Both the position numbers and the translations under genes were made by a program. This document shows positions 62,296 to 64,000 of a DNA stretch of 64,000 nucleotides, one piece after another. The stretch is taken from assembly GCF_003626635.1 (NCBI RefSeq), contig NZ_RAZT01000015.1:62001-126000 (forward strand). The letters run 5' to 3'. Within the stretch, counting starts at the first letter, position 1. Each line of letters begins with the position of its first letter. The DNA comes from Micromonospora musae (GTDB lineage: Bacteria > Actinomycetota > Actinomycetes > Mycobacteriales > Micromonosporaceae). Below the pieces are notes generated by a model. The model was not told the DNA's origin, searched no databases, and was given only the letters and a program-made list of their open reading frames with translations.

Positions 62296-64000
62296 GTGGC
62301 GCTCGTGCGCGTGTACTGCGGTCTGGCCTCGGCAGATCCGGCCGACCGACCGGCCTCGGCCGGCTCGGCGCTGACGTCCGCTGTGGTGGATGACGCGGGC
62401 CGTCTGCTGCATGTCTGCGAGATCAGCGACGACCCGGCCGGCTACGCCCAGCTGGTCGCGCTGCTCGTGGAGCGGTCGGGCGGGCCGAGCGGTGCCGCGA
62501 TCGCCGCCGACAGCGACGACCACACCGTCACCTCACTGCTCAGCGCGGCCGGCCGTCCCCTCGCGATCGCGGACGACGACTCGGTGGACGACTTCGCCGA
62601 GCGATTCGCCGACGACGACTCGTTGGAGGAGATGCAGTCGCCACCGGCGGAGCGCCGCGCGGTCGGCCTGGCCCGGGCGCTGCAGGCCGGCGCGCTCTCC
62701 GCGGTGACCCTCCCCGCCCCTCGGGACCTCGCCGGCTACAAGCAGGTCCTCGCCGCGCACGCCGCGCTGGCCAGCGGACGCCACTCGGCCGCCGCGGCGC
62801 TGCGCGAAGTGCTCCGGGAGCTCTACCCGGCCGCGCTGCGCGCGTACCCCGATCCGGCCGAGCCGGTGCCGCTGGCCGTGCTCGACGCCCTGCCCGAGCC
62901 GAGCATGCTCGCCGGCACGGTCGGGCAGGGCCGGGAGATGTCGGTCGCCGCGGACGCCATCACCGCACACCTGGCGGCCGACGGCGTCGCCGACGAGGGC
63001 GAGATCGACGAGGCGATGACCGCGCTGCGGGTCGCCATCTCCGAGACGCCCCGGCGGGCCACGGTGAACCGGGCCCTCACCGCCGCGGTGGCGGAGACGA
63101 TCCGACAGGCGGTGGCCTCGGTCCGGGCCTGCGACGCGGGCTGCGACGCGCTCGTCGACGCGCTCAACGCCCGGGTCACCACGCCCGCCCCGGCCGCCGG
63201 CCGACGCGCCGCGGCCCGCCGCACCGAGCTGCCCGGCCTGACCGGCAACACCAGTGGCCTGCGCGCGATCCGCCCGACCACCACCGAGCCCACGCCATCC
63301 GGCGGCGGCCGGCGAAGCCGTCCCGAGCCGATCTCCGCGGGCAGCACCCCGCTGCCGCCCCGACCGCTCGGGCCGCCACCGGTCGCGCCGGAACCGGTCG
63401 CGCCTCCGCCGGTCGCCCCGGCGCCGGTCACGCCGGCCGCGCTGGCCGGGCCGCCGGTCTCCGCGCCGCCCGCGTTCACTGAGCCCGCGGCGAGCCAGAT
63501 CGACGCGCCCACCAACCGGCCCGTCTCCGCACCGCCTCCCCCGCCGCCCGGGATCACGCCGATCGCGCCCGCGCAGCGCGGCAAGGTGCCACCCGCCGAG
63601 GCCGGCGAGCCGTTCCGACCGACGTTGACCACCGCGGCGATCCAGAGCGCCCGGGCGGAGCGGCAGCGCACGGTGATTCCGCCGCGGCCGAAGACCAACG
63701 GGGGGGACGCCGCGCCGCCGACGGGCGGGTTCAGCGCCACCGACCTGAGTGTCCCGGTGCCCGCTCCCCGACCCGAGCAGGAATCCGCCCCACCCGGCTC
63801 GCGGGCCAACTGGCCGCTGGTCAACAACCCGGAGGACCCGTCCGACGGCCCGACGGAGAACCCGGTCGCCTACCCGTACGGGGGTGGTCGTGGCGTCGAC
63901 GCGCCGACCGACCCCGGCGCGGGCGAGGGCCGGGTCACCCCGCCGTGGCTCGCCGACGACCTGCCTCAGGAACCGCCGATGCTGCGGCTCGTCGAGCCGC
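62296..64000 (+). CDS. IS110 transposase N-terminus-like protein with Pro-rich tail (3' end outside window)
   Basis: The frame is open from the GTG at 62296 (GGGAGGAGG upstream) to the window end, at least 568 codons. Residues 1-270 resemble the N-terminal RNase H-like region and following helical part of IS110 transposases: a VVDDAGRLLHV strand, later LREVLRELYPAALRAYPD and LAVLDALPEPSMLAG. The expected first catalytic Asp and the following Glu are not in place (GLASAD and AAIAAD instead), so it is probably not an active nuclease. From about residue 300 the protein is Pro/Ala/Gly-rich and disordered. No inverted repeats or second transposase domain are seen, so this is likely a host protein and not a mobile element. 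The family link is by eye and moderate. Confidence 0.55.
   Translation, partial: MALVRVYCGLASADPADRPASAGSALTSAVVDDAGRLLHVCEISDDPAGYAQLVALLVERSGGPSGAAIAADSDDHTVTSLLSAAGRPLAIADDDSVDDFAERFADDDSLEEMQSPPAERRAVGLARALQAGALSAVTLPAPRDLAGYKQVLAAHAALASGRHSAAAALREVLRELYPAALRAYPDPAEPVPLAVLDALPEPSMLAGTVGQGREMSVAADAITAHLAADGVADEGEIDEAMTALRVAISETPRRATVNRALTAAVAETIRQAVASVRACDAGCDALVDALNARVTTPAPAAGRRAAARRTELPGLTGNTSGLRAIRPTTTEPTPSGGGRRSRPEPISAGSTPLPPRPLGPPPVAPEPVAPPPVAPAPVTPAALAGPPVSAPPAFTEPAASQIDAPTNRPVSAPPPPPPGITPIAPAQRGKVPPAEAGEPFRPTLTTAAIQSARAERQRTVIPPRPKTNGGDAAPPTGGFSATDLSVPVPAPRPEQESAPPGSRANWPLVNNPEDPSDGPTENPVAYPYGGGRGVDAPTDPGAGEGRVTPPWLADDLPQEPPMLRLVEP

Noticed and set aside
62296..64000. Active IS110 insertion sequence
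   Set aside because: Key acidic residues missing, C-terminal transposase domain replaced by a Pro-rich tail, no element ends seen.

Overview
The window is a GC-rich (around 70 percent), gene-dense stretch of an actinomycete chromosome. Codon use, small intergenic gaps, many GTG starts, SigE-family sigma factor, GuaB1, CydABDC and two membrane-spanning Ser/Thr kinases fit a Micromonosporaceae member (Micromonospora, Salinispora or a close relative). That assignment is an inference from content and gene order, since no rRNA or tRNA gene is present. The backbone follows the mycobacterial Rv3277-Rv3310 block in order: gtrA, PH protein, birA, accD, accE, maf, accA, then lpdA, a gamma-glutamylcyclotransferase, an M20 hydrolase, phosphohexomutase and upp. 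Lineage-specific cassettes interrupt it.

Region by region. 1-4081: gtrA (cut by the window edge), PH membrane protein, birA, and the acyl-CoA carboxylase beta subunit. 4203-10965: cassette with a sigma factor plus membrane partner, ketopantoate reductase, M50 protease, secreted GH25 lysozyme and a Ser/Thr kinase. 11058-20687: accE, a three-gene type VII-like module with a mycosin, maf, an O-methyltransferase, a PadR-controlled ABC exporter, and accA. 20734-29423: lysG/lysE, guaB1, TetR/DoxX, MarR and a two-subunit ABC exporter joined through a duplicated 52-bp block. 29567-30934: a short threonyl-tRNA synthetase behind a Thr-codon leader peptide and paired hairpins. 31381-43405: DedA, a HigBA-type pair, DUF998, lpdA, acetyltransferase, coiled-coil protein, metallo-hydrolase, DUF4349 lipoprotein, M20 hydrolase and methylmalonyl-CoA mutase large subunit. 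43607-52357: second Ser/Thr kinase, phosphohexomutase, GPP34, upp, deoC and two aldehyde dehydrogenases (nucleoside and sugar salvage). 52501-59973: BlaI-type repressor, M56 peptidase and cydABDC, with a 20-bp-armed palindrome in front of cydA. 60043-64000: permease-prefix protein, PadR, an acidic protein and a Pro-rich protein that resembles an IS110 transposase N-terminus.

How parts work together: BirA biotinylates AccA (Lys550). AccA, AccD and AccE form an acyl-CoA carboxylase that probably prefers propionyl-CoA (Asp420 in AccD), and its product methylmalonyl-CoA connects to the mutase at 41822-43405. deoC, the aldehyde dehydrogenases, upp, the phosphohexomutase and guaB1 are salvage functions. 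BlaI/M56 may gate the cytochrome bd operon.

Two genome-scale signals stand out. About 19 genes have a TANNNT box 6-8 nt before the start codon, which predicts leaderless transcription. At least eight intergenic long palindromes occur, six of which fall into three sequence-related pairs, so they are a dispersed element family and not only unrelated terminators. The most interesting single locus is the threonine attenuator in front of the short ThrRS.
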